This document shows, piece after piece, positions 27,962 to 36,374 of a stretch of 54,689 nt of DNA. The notes beneath the pieces were generated by a model. That model was not told where the DNA came from. It ran no database searches and saw nothing but the letters and a program-made list of their open reading frames with translations. The stretch lies in contig JAQFVP010000006.1 of assembly GCA_027942475.1 (NCBI GenBank), positions 1-54,689 on the forward strand. Direction: 5' to 3'. Positions within the stretch are counted from its first letter, which is position 1, and each line of letters opens with the position of its first letter. The position numbers and the translations under genes are program-made. Source of the stretch: Simkania sp. (GTDB lineage: Bacteria > Chlamydiota > Chlamydiia > Chlamydiales > Simkaniaceae).

Positions 27962-28966
27962 CTAGACGTAGGTATCTTTTGGCTTGATCGATAAGCTCTC
28001 GCCCGCTTGATCTAGGTACCAAGCGGCGAACTTTTCGAGGCCCTCTTCGAGATGGAAACGGGGACGAAATCCCAGCATATCTCTTGCCTTTTTGATCTGT
28101 GCACAAGTGTGCTTGACGTCCCCTTTGCGCATCGGTTTGAAAATAATCTCCGGGGTTTTACCGAGAAATTTTCCTAGGAAGTGGACCATGTCCATCAGTT
28201 TTTCAGAGCGCCCACTTCCCAGATTAAACACCTCGAACTTGCCTTCAAATTTGAGGGCAGCTTCCGTGCCATCCACGATGTCGTCAATATAAGTAAAATC
28301 CCGGCGCATCTCTCCGTGATTGAAAACATCAATGGGGTTACCTGTCCAGATCGCATCGGCAAAACAGTGGTAGGCCATGTCTGGCCTGCCCCATGGTCCG
28401 TAGACGGTGAAATAACGAAGCCCAATTAGGGGAAAGCGGTAGAGATGGTAGTAGGTTTGCGCCATCAATTCTCCCGACTTTTTCGTTGCCGCATACAGGC
28501 TTATCGGATGATCGGTGGGATCAGATTCACTCAAAAAGGGGCGCGTAGTTTCTCCATACACAGAGGAGGAAGAGGCAAATATGAGCTTGAGTGGTTGATG
28601 ACGGCGGCATAGCTCTAAAATATGTAAAAACCCCAAGAGATTTGTTTGGCCGTGTAGATGGGGGCGCATGATTGAATGGTAGACACCTGCTTGCGCCGCC
28701 AGGTGGATCACGTGGGTAAACTGCTGTTTGTTGAAAATTACTTCGAGCTGTTTTTGATCTCGGATGTCACAGTTTACCACATCAACGCCCTGCTCTTGCA
28801 ACTTTTGGGCGCGCGCTTTTTTGATCTCAGGCGAGTAATAGGAATTAAAATTATCGCATCCCATGATGCGATTTCCCTTTTGTTTGAGGGAAACAGAGAG
28901 GTGGTAGCCGATAAACCCCGCAATTCCAGTGATGAACACAGAGTAAGGTGGTCTGTCAGGTTTCAT
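27962..28966 (-). CDS. NAD-dependent sugar epimerase, UDP-glucuronate 4-epimerase type
   Basis: Short-chain dehydrogenase/reductase of the extended class. The Rossmann motif TGIAGFIGYHL is at the N-terminus, the serine motif FASSSSVYG is near residue 125, and the catalytic YAATKK (YxxxK) is near residue 150. The ending RDFTYIDDIVDGT and NLGSGRSEKLMDMV fits UDP-glucuronate/UDP-GlcNAc 4-epimerases. I favour ATG 28966; a TTG 18 bases upstream is possible because the GGGAGG lies only one base before the ATG. It probably makes a nucleotide sugar for surface polysaccharide or lipopolysaccharide. The substrate is not determined. Confidence 0.8.
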   Translation of the reverse strand: MKPDRPPYSVFITGIAGFIGYHLSVSLKQKGNRIMGCDNFNSYYSPEIKKARAQKLQEQGVDVVNCDIRDQKQLEVIFNKQQFTHVIHLAAQAGVYHSIMRPHLHGQTNLLGFLHILELCRRHQPLKLIFASSSSVYGETTRPFLSESDPTDHPISLYAATKKSGELMAQTYYHLYRFPLIGLRYFTVYGPWGRPDMAYHCFADAIWTGNPIDVFNHGEMRRDFTYIDDIVDGTEAALKFEGKFEVFNLGSGRSEKLMDMVHFLGKFLGKTPEIIFKPMRKGDVKHTCAQIKKARDMLGFRPRFHLEEGLEKFAAWYLDQAGESLSIKPKDTYV

Positions 28967-28984
28967 GCCTCCCGATCGTAGCAA

Positions 28985-29312
28985 AAAAAGGCTTGTGCGC
29001 CAAGTAGTTTCTTGGCAAGTAAGCGCCGCCGTTTCTCACCACAAGTTGATGTATCGGTTTGCTTAAAAATCACGAATACGGGACATACAAGTAATCGAGA
29101 AAGTGGTAAAATTTTGCGGTGAAAGGTATGCGCAAATAAGTTTTACAAAAAAAACCCGATTGCGAGGTGGTAAAAAAGTGAATGCGCGTGTGAAAGCACT
29201 TTATATTTCTGTAAAACCTTTTGGTGCAAACTCATCAAAGTGATATAAGAGCGAGCAAGAGTAAACCTTTGAGCAAAATATCAAAACAAAACCCTGTTTT
29301 TTTCCCCAGAAG
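28985..29312. other. Intergenic region upstream of sctJ
   Basis: 328 bp between the epimerase start and sctJ. Apart from the candidate promoter at 29221-29249 I see no ORF of note, tRNA or strong hairpin. Confidence 0.5.
29221..29249 (+). promoter_or_regulatory. Candidate sigma-66/70-type promoter of the type III secretion operon
   Basis: TTGGTG (29221-29226) and TATAAG (29244-29249) are separated by 17 bases and lie 64 bases upstream of the sctJ start. Assigned by consensus matching only. Confidence 0.45.
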
Positions 29313-30215
29313 ATGTTTTTCTATCTATTTGGTGTCCTCTTGCTGTGCGGGGGGTGTGAAACCCATCATCCAGTTGTAAGCCACGTGGACGAGAAGGAGG
29401 CAAATGTGATTCTCGTCCTTCTCGAAAGCAAAGGGATCCCTGCACAAAAAACCGCGGCGCAAACAACGCAAGTGGGTGGAAATACAAAACCTCAATACTC
29501 GGTTGTCGTTCCCGAAAAACATTCTATCGAAGCGATTGCTTACCTCAATCAAAATGGGTTTCCTCGCGCGCAGGGAACTAACTTGCTCGATCTATTTGCC
29601 AAGCAGGGACTTATGACATCTGATCGAGAAGAACAGATCCGGTATCAAGCGGGGCTGGCTCAACAACTGACCAACACGATCTTGATGATCGACGGCGTGA
29701 TCGATGCCAGTGTCCAACTCTCTTTTCCTCCTCAAGAAGTAAACCTCGGGCGAGAGAAAAATCAGGAGCCAAAGGGGATCACAGCCGCCGTATACGTCAA
29801 GCATCAAGGGGTGATTGATGATCCCAATATTCACCTGGAAAATAAAATTAAACGGCTCATTTCGGGGAGCGTCTCCGGTCTTGATATCAATGATGTGACG
29901 GTGATCTCTGACCGTTCCCGCTTTACCGACATCACGCTGGGTATGTCGCCCGAACCTCTAGACAGACCCAATGAATACGTCAGCATTTGGAACATTGTGA
30001 TGGACAAGGAATCGGCGCCCCGTTTCCGCGTGCTTTTCTTTTTTATCACTGCAAGTGCCGTCATCTTAGCTCTAGCCTTTGGTTGGCTTATGTGGAAGTT
30101 TTACCCAACCCTTAAGAAGAAGGATGGATGGCGCTCTTTGATCAGCCCGATTCCTTGGATGAGCAATCGGAAGAAGTTAGATGAACCTTCTGACGACTTT
30201 CCACCCGACGAGTGA
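29313..30215 (+). CDS. sctJ: Type III secretion inner-membrane ring lipoprotein SctJ (CdsJ)
   Basis: Forms the inner-membrane ring of the injectisome. It has 300 residues, with a signal peptide ending in lipobox LLLCGGC (Cys15), two ring-building domains (about 22-80 and 95-185, with NVILVLLESKGIPA and SVQLSFP), and a C-terminal transmembrane helix (about 230-255, VLFFFITASAVILALAFGWLMW) before a basic cytoplasmic tail. It is homologous to flagellar FliF's periplasmic part. It starts the sctJ-K-L-R-S-T operon and corresponds to CT559. Confidence 0.95.
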   Translation: MFFYLFGVLLLCGGCETHHPVVSHVDEKEANVILVLLESKGIPAQKTAAQTTQVGGNTKPQYSVVVPEKHSIEAIAYLNQNGFPRAQGTNLLDLFAKQGLMTSDREEQIRYQAGLAQQLTNTILMIDGVIDASVQLSFPPQEVNLGREKNQEPKGITAAVYVKHQGVIDDPNIHLENKIKRLISGSVSGLDINDVTVISDRSRFTDITLGMSPEPLDRPNEYVSIWNIVMDKESAPRFRVLFFFITASAVILALAFGWLMWKFYPTLKKKDGWRSLISPIPWMSNRKKLDEPSDDFPPDE

Positions 30216-30226
30216 AATGAGGTGAG

Positions 30227-31093
30227 ATGAAAACGATTTCTTGGATGGTTTTGAAAGATTTGTTAGAAAAACAAAGGTCCAATAAAAAAGAGGCCCTCCT
30301 CAGTTACTTGCCTCGATCGGATAGGGAGGCGATCAATATGGCTCCCCTCCCTGATCGAGACCCTTTTTCTTACGATTTATCTATCGAAGATCGGATCAAA
30401 GCGATCCATTATTCTTGGATGATCCCCTTGGTAGAACAATTTTCTAAAAAAGATCGGACATGGATTTTATCCTCATTGGAATCTGAGCAAGCTGAAAAAC
30501 TCCGACTCCATTTTAACATGAAAAATGCGTTAAAAAAGATCAAGGCTCACCCCAAACAATTTTTGCAAAATTTCATCTACCACTCTCTAATTTCCACACA
30601 AAAAGAGGTTTTCCCCCTTGAATACTTGCCCGCTCATCCCTTAAATAGCATTTTGGAGCTAAGCAAAAATGGGATGCAACACTTAGCCGACTTTTTAGGC
30701 TTGCACGATCTTTCCATTGAAGTAAAAAAAGTGGTCAAAACAAAGCAACTGCAACAGCTGCAAGCAAAACTTCCCAAGCGACAATACAGCTATTTGAAAA
30801 AGCTGTGCAAGCAAAGGGAGCCGGTTCCCTTTGCCAGGCTCAATTTAGATAGCTGGGATGGGGATCAAACCAGACTCAAACAGATGCTCCACCAACGTGG
30901 TTTCAACCGTTTAAGCAAAGCACTTTTTGGTTGTCATCCCGCATTAATGTGGCATATCACCCGCCGCCTCGATACGGGAAGGACCAAAATCTTGCGCAGG
31001 TTTTTTACAGACGTCAACAATGAAAAATCCCAAAATGCACTGCAGGTTCAAGTTACCTGTTTGATCCCCCTAATCCGGAAGTATTATGAGTAA
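30227..31093 (+). CDS. sctK: Type III secretion sorting-platform protein, SctK position (CT560-like)
   Basis: A 288-residue cytoplasmic, Lys/Leu-rich helical protein with no signal peptide, lying between sctJ and sctL and overlapping sctL by 8 bp. In injectisomes this position belongs to SctK, which links the ring to SctQ; in flagella it belongs to FliG. Recurring LPxxxxxxL segments (LSYLPRSDREAIN and AKLPKRQYSYLKKL) recall FliG-like helical repeats, but similarity is too weak to decide. Chlamydial CT560 is uncharacterised as far as I recall. The assignment rests mostly on position. Confidence 0.65.
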   Translation: MKTISWMVLKDLLEKQRSNKKEALLSYLPRSDREAINMAPLPDRDPFSYDLSIEDRIKAIHYSWMIPLVEQFSKKDRTWILSSLESEQAEKLRLHFNMKNALKKIKAHPKQFLQNFIYHSLISTQKEVFPLEYLPAHPLNSILELSKNGMQHLADFLGLHDLSIEVKKVVKTKQLQQLQAKLPKRQYSYLKKLCKQREPVPFARLNLDSWDGDQTRLKQMLHQRGFNRLSKALFGCHPALMWHITRRLDTGRTKILRRFFTDVNNEKSQNALQVQVTCLIPLIRKYYE

Positions 31094-31712
31094 ATTTTTT
31101 TCCCTTGTTTTTTCAGGTGATTTGCATCGAGCAGACGAAGACAAGATTGTGCCCAAAGAGTCCTTTAGTCTGCTTTTGGAGGCGCAAGAAGTGCTCGAAA
31201 AGGCAAAAAAGGATGTTGAGCTATACCTCGAAGAAAATCAAAAAGAGTGCCAAAAAGTATTAGAGCAGGCAAAAAAAGCGGGCTTTAACAAAGGGCTTAC
31301 CGAATTCAACAAACAGATTTTGCTTTATGAACAAAAAGTCAAAAAAATGGAGCAAGAACTGCAGAAAGTGGTGTTGCCGCTCGCTTTGAAAGCCGCAAAA
31401 AAAATCGTCGGAAAGGAGCTCGAGTTAAAACCTGAAACCATTTTGGACATTGTGGAGCAAACCCTCAGGCCCATCACGCAAAGCCATCACATCAAAATTT
31501 ATGTAAACAAAAAAGAAAAAGCCATTTTGGAAACACATAAAAAAGAGCTCAAAAAATCCTTGGAGCAGGTGCGCACCTTTTCCATTGAGGAAAGGGAAGG
31601 TCTTTCTCCTGGGGGTTGTATTATAGAAACTGAAGCTGGTATTATCAATGCGACTTTAGAAAATCAATGGCAGGCACTTGAATCTGCCTTTGAAGCATTT
31701 ATGAAGCGTTAG
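31086..31712 (+). CDS. sctL: Type III secretion stator protein SctL (CdsL)
   Basis: Regulates the SctN ATPase and is the counterpart of FliH. It has 208 residues, with a long charged, coiled-coil-forming N-terminal half (about residues 30-95, EVLEKAKKDVELYLEE...) and a C-terminal HrpE/YscL domain (ALKAAKKIVGKELELKPETILDIVEQTL). It overlaps sctK by 8 bp and ends 2 bp before sctR, consistent with coupled translation. It corresponds to CT561. Confidence 0.9.
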   Translation: MSKFFSLVFSGDLHRADEDKIVPKESFSLLLEAQEVLEKAKKDVELYLEENQKECQKVLEQAKKAGFNKGLTEFNKQILLYEQKVKKMEQELQKVVLPLALKAAKKIVGKELELKPETILDIVEQTLRPITQSHHIKIYVNKKEKAILETHKKELKKSLEQVRTFSIEEREGLSPGGCIIETEAGIINATLENQWQALESAFEAFMKR

Positions 31713-31714
31713 GT

Positions 31715-32560
31715 ATGACAAAAGCGCAATTTCCCAAAAAGGTGCTCTTCTTTTGTTTGTTTTTCGCAATTTCTGCATTGATGCTCTGCCCAGCTCAGGC
31801 AAGTGCTGCGGAAGCGGGCACAGCCTCAGCTACCATTAAATCGAAAAACGAAGAGGTAAATCTTACAGACACCGCTCAGCAAGGGGTGCGTTTTGGCAAC
31901 CCAAACGTCGTGACCATGCTGGCCGTGATCACCCTACTCGCCTTGCTTCCCTTCGCGGTTTTACTTCTCACTTCTTATACAAAAATCGTGATTGTTCTCT
32001 CCCTTGTGCGAAACGCACTAGGTGTGCAGCAAGCTCCTCCCAACCAGGTCCTCAACGGGGTCGCATTGCTTATGACGATTTACGTGATGTTTCCAACCGG
32101 CGTTGCAATGTATGATGCAGGAAAAAAGTCACTAACAGATGCCCCGACCACCCTTTTTACAGCGAATACGGCTAGCTATATCGTCAAAGTGATTGAACAC
32201 TCTAAAGAACCGCTGCGCGAGTTTTTGATGCGCAATTTGACCGTAAATCACCAGCAAAACTTCTACCAATTGGCACTCCGCAGCCTTCCCGAAGAATCGA
32301 AAAAAAACCTTACTTTTAACGACTTTATCGTTCTCATCCCCTCTTACATTACTTCGCAAATTAAAGGAGCGTTTGAGATCGGGGTATTAATCTATCTTCC
32401 CTTTTTCGTCATCGATCTTGTTACTTCAAACATTTTGCTGGCCATGGGAATGATGATGCTTTCTCCACTCACTATTGCACTCCCTTTAAAGCTCCTCTTG
32501 ATTGTCATGACAGACGGATGGAGTCTGATCATCGAGGGGCTCGTTCTCACATACCGGTAG
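31715..32560 (+). CDS. sctR: Type III secretion export apparatus protein SctR (CdsR)
   Basis: Core pore component of the export gate, with SctS and SctT. It has 281 residues: a signal-like N-terminus (1-32, ending AQASAAEA), then FliP/YscR-family membrane segments. The signature LPFAVLLLTSYTKIVIVLSLVRNALGVQQAPPNQVLNG runs over about residues 80-115, with GFEIGVLIYLPFFVIDLV-type and MGMMMLSPLTIALPLKLLLIV motifs near the end. It corresponds to CT562. Confidence 0.96.
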   Translation: MTKAQFPKKVLFFCLFFAISALMLCPAQASAAEAGTASATIKSKNEEVNLTDTAQQGVRFGNPNVVTMLAVITLLALLPFAVLLLTSYTKIVIVLSLVRNALGVQQAPPNQVLNGVALLMTIYVMFPTGVAMYDAGKKSLTDAPTTLFTANTASYIVKVIEHSKEPLREFLMRNLTVNHQQNFYQLALRSLPEESKKNLTFNDFIVLIPSYITSQIKGAFEIGVLIYLPFFVIDLVTSNILLAMGMMMLSPLTIALPLKLLLIVMTDGWSLIIEGLVLTYR

Positions 32561-32648
32561 AAGTGGTAGTTATGTATCAGATAAAAATTTGCTGGGAAAA
32601 ATGCGCACACTTTTGCCCCGTTTACTTGCTTACCATATAGAGGTGTAT

Positions 32649-32918
32649 ATGTATCAATCAGAAATCTACCAACTCTCTTACCAAGCCTTGTTGCTCATCT
32701 TAATATTGTCGGGCCCACCGATCTTGATCAGCATGACCCTAGGCCTTTTTGTCGCTATCTTTCAAGCGGCCACCCAGATTCAAGAGCAGACCCTTTCTTT
32801 TACCGTCAAGTTAGTTGCTGTGATCATGACTTTAGTTTTAATGGGAGGGTTTTTAAGTGCTCAAATCACGCGATTTGCCGGCAATATTTTCTCTAATTTC
32901 CCCAGTTGGAATAGCTGA
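32649..32918 (+). CDS. sctS: Type III secretion export apparatus protein SctS (CdsS)
   Basis: Two-helix membrane protein of the export gate, FliQ counterpart. An upstream ATG at 32589 is in frame. I chose ATG 32649 because MYQSEIYQLSYQALLL fits the family start, an AGAGGTG sequence precedes it, and the 89-residue length matches family members. Membrane helices are at about residues 12-37 and 53-77, and the SGPPILISMTLGLFVAIFQAATQIQEQTL signature spans the first loop. It corresponds to CT563. Confidence 0.94.
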   Translation: MYQSEIYQLSYQALLLILILSGPPILISMTLGLFVAIFQAATQIQEQTLSFTVKLVAVIMTLVLMGGFLSAQITRFAGNIFSNFPSWNS

Positions 32919-32923
32919 GGTCG

Positions 32924-33760
32924 ATGAGTTTTTTTGATTACATTTTTCATGCGCCCCACCTCACTTGGACAGGCATTTTATCCCTTTTTTTCCTCGTATT
33001 CATGCGCATGGCGCCCATTGTAGTGTTAGCCCCCTTCTTGGGGGCAAAAGTAGCTCCCGTGATGGTCCGCACCGGTTTTACAATTTTTATGAGCATCCTC
33101 TTTTTGCCAATTGCAATCAAATACTCGACACATTCTGTTGAATTTACAGAGCTATTTTTGCTTTACTCTGCAAAAGAGCTTCTGATTGGGTTTTTTCTCG
33201 GATTTTTGATTACCATTCCCTTTTATATCGTGCAGTCGAGCGGGATTATCATTGATTACTTGCGCGGGGCTTCGATTATGCAATCTCAAGACCCCTCTAT
33301 GCAAAACCAATCCTCCCCCATTGGGATCCTCTATAATTTCATTCTCATCACCATCTTCTTCAATATTGCAGGTCCATTTTTGTTTTTTGAAGGGGTTGCC
33401 ACTTCTTATGAAATCATCCCGGCTGATAGTTTGATCAATCCCCTTTTTTTTGAGGCTGACCTCCCTTTTTGGCAAGTGGGCATTGATCTGGTCAATAAGA
33501 TCATTGCTACGGCGATCCAATTAGCTGCTCCTCCCCTCGTGGCTATTCTCATGGCTGAAATGTTTTTAGGCATTGCCAACCGATTGGCACCGCAGGTACA
33601 AATTGCGTTTTTGGGCATGTCGATCAAGTCCTTTTTAGGACTTCTTTTGCTTTGGGCCGGCTGGTCTTTTATTTTGCAACAGTTCAACGTTCAAACCCAT
33701 TCATGGCTCGATATGATCAATCAACTCGTCGAAAACTTTCGATATTTAGTCCCGAAATAG
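32924..33760 (+). CDS. sctT: Type III secretion export apparatus protein SctT (CdsT)
   Basis: FliR counterpart of the export gate, 278 residues with about six membrane helices. Motifs include FLVFMRMAPIVVLAPFLGAK near the N-terminus, the conserved GFLITIPFYIVQSSGIIIDYLRG around residues 85-110 and the APPLVAILMAEMFLGIANRLAPQ block near 205. It starts 5 bp after sctS and ends the operon. It corresponds to CT564. Confidence 0.96.
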   Translation: MSFFDYIFHAPHLTWTGILSLFFLVFMRMAPIVVLAPFLGAKVAPVMVRTGFTIFMSILFLPIAIKYSTHSVEFTELFLLYSAKELLIGFFLGFLITIPFYIVQSSGIIIDYLRGASIMQSQDPSMQNQSSPIGILYNFILITIFFNIAGPFLFFEGVATSYEIIPADSLINPLFFEADLPFWQVGIDLVNKIIATAIQLAAPPLVAILMAEMFLGIANRLAPQVQIAFLGMSIKSFLGLLLLWAGWSFILQQFNVQTHSWLDMINQLVENFRYLVPK

Positions 33761-34095
33761 AGTGACTTGTTATGGCAGTATTGTCTTCTTTTTCCCCAAA
33801 GATCGGCGCCCTATTTTTGCCTGCACATAAGGAAAGATAAATTTTATCTTGATTTATTCTCACACCCTCGAATAAAATCGAGTACAAACGTGAGTTGGCA
33901 AAGCATTTGCTAGTTAACTGCGAAAAAAAAACAAGAAAACCGCGAGTTTACAAACTGCGTCAAAAACAAAATCACAGACAGTGGTTTTTTCGTTGCGAAA
34001 AATGCAAAAAATGCTGTTTCATATGTTTCACAAACGTTCGTATGTAACTGCGAAAAAAGTTCAAAAAGATCTCTAAATAGGGAGAAAAAGAGAAT
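33761..34095 (+). promoter_or_regulatory. AT-rich leader region of the MOMP-like gene with a direct repeat
   Basis: 335 bp without an ORF. The sequence gtaactgcgaaaaaa occurs at 34044-34057 and as gttaactgcgaaaaaa at 33914-33929. Variants (tgcgtcaaaaa, tgcgaaaaatg) lie between. An AGGGAG ribosome-binding site (34079-34084) precedes the porin ATG. Chlamydial ompA genes have long leaders with tandem promoters; the repeat could be a regulator site or leader structure. Confidence 0.4.
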
Positions 34096-35349
34096 ATGGA
34101 CATGAACCTCAGGAAACTATGGCCCTTTGCTGGGTTAATATGCGTGAGTTTGTTTACAACAGCAAGTGCGCATGCTTATGGAAAAGACGATCGTGGATCC
34201 TCAGATATGGAGGACCATCAAAAAGGTCACTATCGTGAAATTACGCCCAACGCCGGCCCTCGTGTGGCGCATGGTGCCGATGTTTTCATGGAGGTCGACT
34301 TTATATGGTGGAAAGCCGTACAAGGGGGAAACGAGTTTCTCACATCTGTATCAGAGATAAAAGAGCCAAAGCTCACCGTAATAGATCCGAAAAAAGGTGC
34401 ATCGGTTCCTCGAAACACCTTCACGAATGTGAGTGAAAATTGGAGTCCCGGGTTCAAAGTGGCCCTTGGGTTAAACATTGCTCATGATGGCTGGGATGTC
34501 TTGACACGCTACACCTGGCTCAGATCAAAGAGTAACCGTACATTAGATAATCACAATTATTACGATATATATCCCCTGCCAGCAACTGGTGTGCCCAAAG
34601 TTATGAAGCCAGATCCTTCTGATCCCGCTGCTACTGTACCAGGTGCGATCGGCAAGGTGTCCTCACATTGGGATCTTCACTTCAATGTTATTGATTTTGA
34701 AGTGGGAAGAAACTTCTATCTCAGCCAATTCTTGACTATGCGTCCGTTTATGGGGCTAAAAGGTACATGGCAAGATCAAACCCTTTCCATTGAAACCATG
34801 CTCGAAAAGGATAATTTCTTCGAGGTGCTGTACCCAGACAGTAAGACAGCCAAAGTATATGGCCCTTATAAGATAGAGGATGTAATGAAAAATGGTGGAA
34901 TTGGCGTACGCACTGGATTCAATATGTCATGGAAGATGACCAAAAACTGGAGTCTTTATACAGATCTTGCTTGGACAACCATGTTTACGCAGTATTCAAA
35001 ACTATATAGAAAAGACCTGCTTGCTGATCCTAAAAAAGAACTCGTAAAAGATGGTAATGATCTTACCGTTCTGGATATGGATGAAGCGGGGGATAAGAAA
35101 TTCTATGCCCTCAGAAATTTGACAGAGTTGGAGATTGGAATGCGTTGGGAGACTTGGATGTCTGATGACAACTACTATCTCGCTTTCCAAGCTGGTTGGG
35201 AGCAACAAGTGTGGAACAATTGGGGCAAGGGCTTTCTTACTAGCTACTACCGTGGTTATGACGAGATGTTAAGGCCTCATCAGCTTACTCAAGGATCAAA
35301 AGACTTGGGCTTCCACGGTCTCAACCTAAAGCTTAGATTTGATTTTTAA
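34096..35349 (+). CDS. MOMP-like outer membrane porin
   Basis: A 417-residue beta-barrel-type protein. The signal peptide (residues about 1-27, ending TTASAHA) precedes a mature chain rich in Trp, Tyr and alternating hydrophobic residues. It has the features FMEVDFIWWKA (about 67-77), GFKVALGLNIAHDGWDVLTRYTWL (about 112-135), FLTMRPFMGLKGTW, and a final strand ending GLNLKLRFDF with the C-terminal Phe that outer-membrane proteins use for BAM recognition. Families like this, distant from classical OmpA/MOMP, are expanded in Simkania and relatives (recalled). No cysteine-rich pattern typical of Chlamydia MOMP is seen. A terminator follows. Confidence 0.8.
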   Translation: MDMNLRKLWPFAGLICVSLFTTASAHAYGKDDRGSSDMEDHQKGHYREITPNAGPRVAHGADVFMEVDFIWWKAVQGGNEFLTSVSEIKEPKLTVIDPKKGASVPRNTFTNVSENWSPGFKVALGLNIAHDGWDVLTRYTWLRSKSNRTLDNHNYYDIYPLPATGVPKVMKPDPSDPAATVPGAIGKVSSHWDLHFNVIDFEVGRNFYLSQFLTMRPFMGLKGTWQDQTLSIETMLEKDNFFEVLYPDSKTAKVYGPYKIEDVMKNGGIGVRTGFNMSWKMTKNWSLYTDLAWTTMFTQYSKLYRKDLLADPKKELVKDGNDLTVLDMDEAGDKKFYALRNLTELEIGMRWETWMSDDNYYLAFQAGWEQQVWNNWGKGFLTSYYRGYDEMLRPHQLTQGSKDLGFHGLNLKLRFDF

Positions 35350-35369
35350 ATCCTAATCGAGCTTGTAAC

Positions 35370-35408
35370 GAAAAAACCCTGCTTGGTTCCACCCGCGGGG
35401 TTTTTTTA
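35370..35408 (+). terminator. Rho-independent terminator of the MOMP-like gene
   Basis: Stem aaaaaaccctgc (35371-35382) pairs with gcggggtttttt (35395-35406) with one G-U pair, loop of 12 bases, followed by a run of T. It lies 20 bp after the stop codon. Confidence 0.9.
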
Positions 35409-35555
35409 TTTCTTCAATATGCCTTACAAACAGCCTTTTTAGTGTAGATAGACCCTTTTTTGCATTTTTTTGGGTAAAGATAAGGGGCTTCTTTTTCGAA
35501 TGACTTCTCTTAGCCGGGCAGAGTCATTTCTTATTGAGTGGTTGTACCTCTTTAG

Positions 35556-35597
35556 GAAAATGCCTTGCTGCGCAAAGAAAATGCAGAGCTAAAGGCC
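35556..35597 (+). other. Very short IS66-like transposase N-terminal remnant (uncertain)
   Basis: The frame beginning at 35556 reads ENALLRKENAELKA, which resembles the leucine-zipper-like N-terminus of IS66-type TnpC transposases. It is preceded by a stop, and a different frame upstream encodes MTSLSRAESFLIEWLYL. Only about 14 residues match, so this may be chance. Confidence 0.2.
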
Positions 35598-35613
35598 ACC
35601 TTTTTGTTTTTGT

Positions 35614-35862
35614 TATAATCATAACTGTCCAATTATGTCTTGTTTATTACAGATGAACCGTATGATATCTCAGAAAAAGGTCAGCTGCTCGCCCCCTGGA
35701 TAAGATAAAGGCAATTGCAAAAGGTGGTGATGTCTGATTCAAGTGTGATGGGAATCTGAAGGCTTTTAAGGTCCGTTTCGGTGCAGATAGGGGAATGAGA
35801 AAAAGCGGTGCAAATTTCCGCGATGCACCTCCTCTGCAAAGTGGGAGGTGCAGTTCTTTTTA
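35614..35862 (+). ncRNA. Candidate small intergenic RNA with promoter and terminator
   Basis: An extended -10 element TGTTATAAT (35611-35619) without a clear -35 is followed 210 bases later by a strong terminator hairpin. No convincing ORF lies between. The predicted transcript would run from about 35626 to 35862. It matches no RNA family I recognise (not tmRNA, RNase P or SRP). Confidence 0.3.
35824..35862 (+). terminator. Rho-independent terminator
   Basis: Perfect arms gcacctcc (35825-35832) and ggaggtgc (35844-35851), extended by one T-A pair, then agttcttttt. No gene ends just upstream on this strand, which is why a small RNA is suspected. Confidence 0.75.
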
Positions 35863-35881
35863 AGGGGTTCATTGCTTCTCT

Positions 35882-36067
35882 TCAGATGAAGGGGTACACT
35901 AATTCTTTCCAGGCCTGCTTAGCCCGCTTCAACCTGGCCTTTTCCGAAAAAAAGGCGGTTTCAGCCTTATTCTTCTGATCCATAAACTCTCTGTAATGAA
36001 TGTTCTTGTCTATTCTTTGAGGGGGCGGAGGTGTTTCTTTAAAAAAGGGTTTGGATGGGGATGTTGG
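35882..36067 (-). pseudogene. Open C-terminal fragment, proline-rich then helical
   Basis: The minus frame is open from a TAG at 36070 to a TGA at 35882. It reads a proline/lysine-rich stretch (PFFKETPPPPQRIDKNIHYREF) followed by a charged helix (KNKAETAFFSEKARLKRAKQAWKELV). The only ATG (35983) would give 33 residues. The proline-to-helix composition looks like the end of a real protein whose front has been lost. No family is recognised. Confidence 0.3.
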
Positions 36068-36161
36068 CTAACGATTTGGAAAAACGCAAACAGAGGGTTT
36101 TCGATGCTCTATCGATCTGTGGTGGGCAGGTTGGGCAGTAGACTCACTGCTTTTTAGAAAT

Positions 36162-36181
36162 CCTCTGGCCGAAACCAGAGG
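36162..36181. terminator. Hairpin downstream of the 53-aa ORF
   Basis: Arms cctctgg (36162-36168) and ccagagg (36175-36181) with loop ccgaaa, extended by T-A at the base. It lies 10 bp beyond the stop of the minus-strand ORF but is followed only by atttct, so termination would be weak. Confidence 0.45.
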
Positions 36182-36190
36182 AGGTTTAAT

Positions 36191-36352
36191 TCAGCCCTTT
36201 TTGTCCTTTTTGTCCTTTTCCAAAGAGTTCAAAATTTCCATGCCTTTCTTGATTACATTAGGATCCGAACTCTCCATCATATCCATAGCAGCTTCTAAAG
36301 CGCCTGGACTTGGCTTTGATGATAATGTAGAACTACTTACCGAACTAATCAT
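36191..36352 (-). CDS. Small Ser/Lys-rich protein of 53 residues, unknown function
   Basis: The frame starts at ATG 36352 and reads MISSVSSSTLSSKPSPGALEAA, a Ser/Pro-rich N-terminus, followed by an amphipathic helix MDMMESSDPNVIKKGMEIL and a KDKKDKKG tail. It has a matching promoter (36428-36456) and a downstream hairpin, so it looks like a self-contained transcription unit. The Ser-rich, uncharged N-terminus is compatible with a type III secretion signal, but that is a guess. No ribosome-binding site stronger than TAGGT is seen. Confidence 0.4.
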   Translation of the reverse strand: MISSVSSSTLSSKPSPGALEAAMDMMESSDPNVIKKGMEILNSLEKDKKDKKG

Positions 36353-36374
36353 AGTTTAACCTACGTTTTGTGTT

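Noticed and set aside
35681..35872. 63-residue minus-strand ORF
   Set aside because: It crosses the strong plus-strand terminator, is Cys/Thr-rich without pattern, and has no ribosome-binding site.
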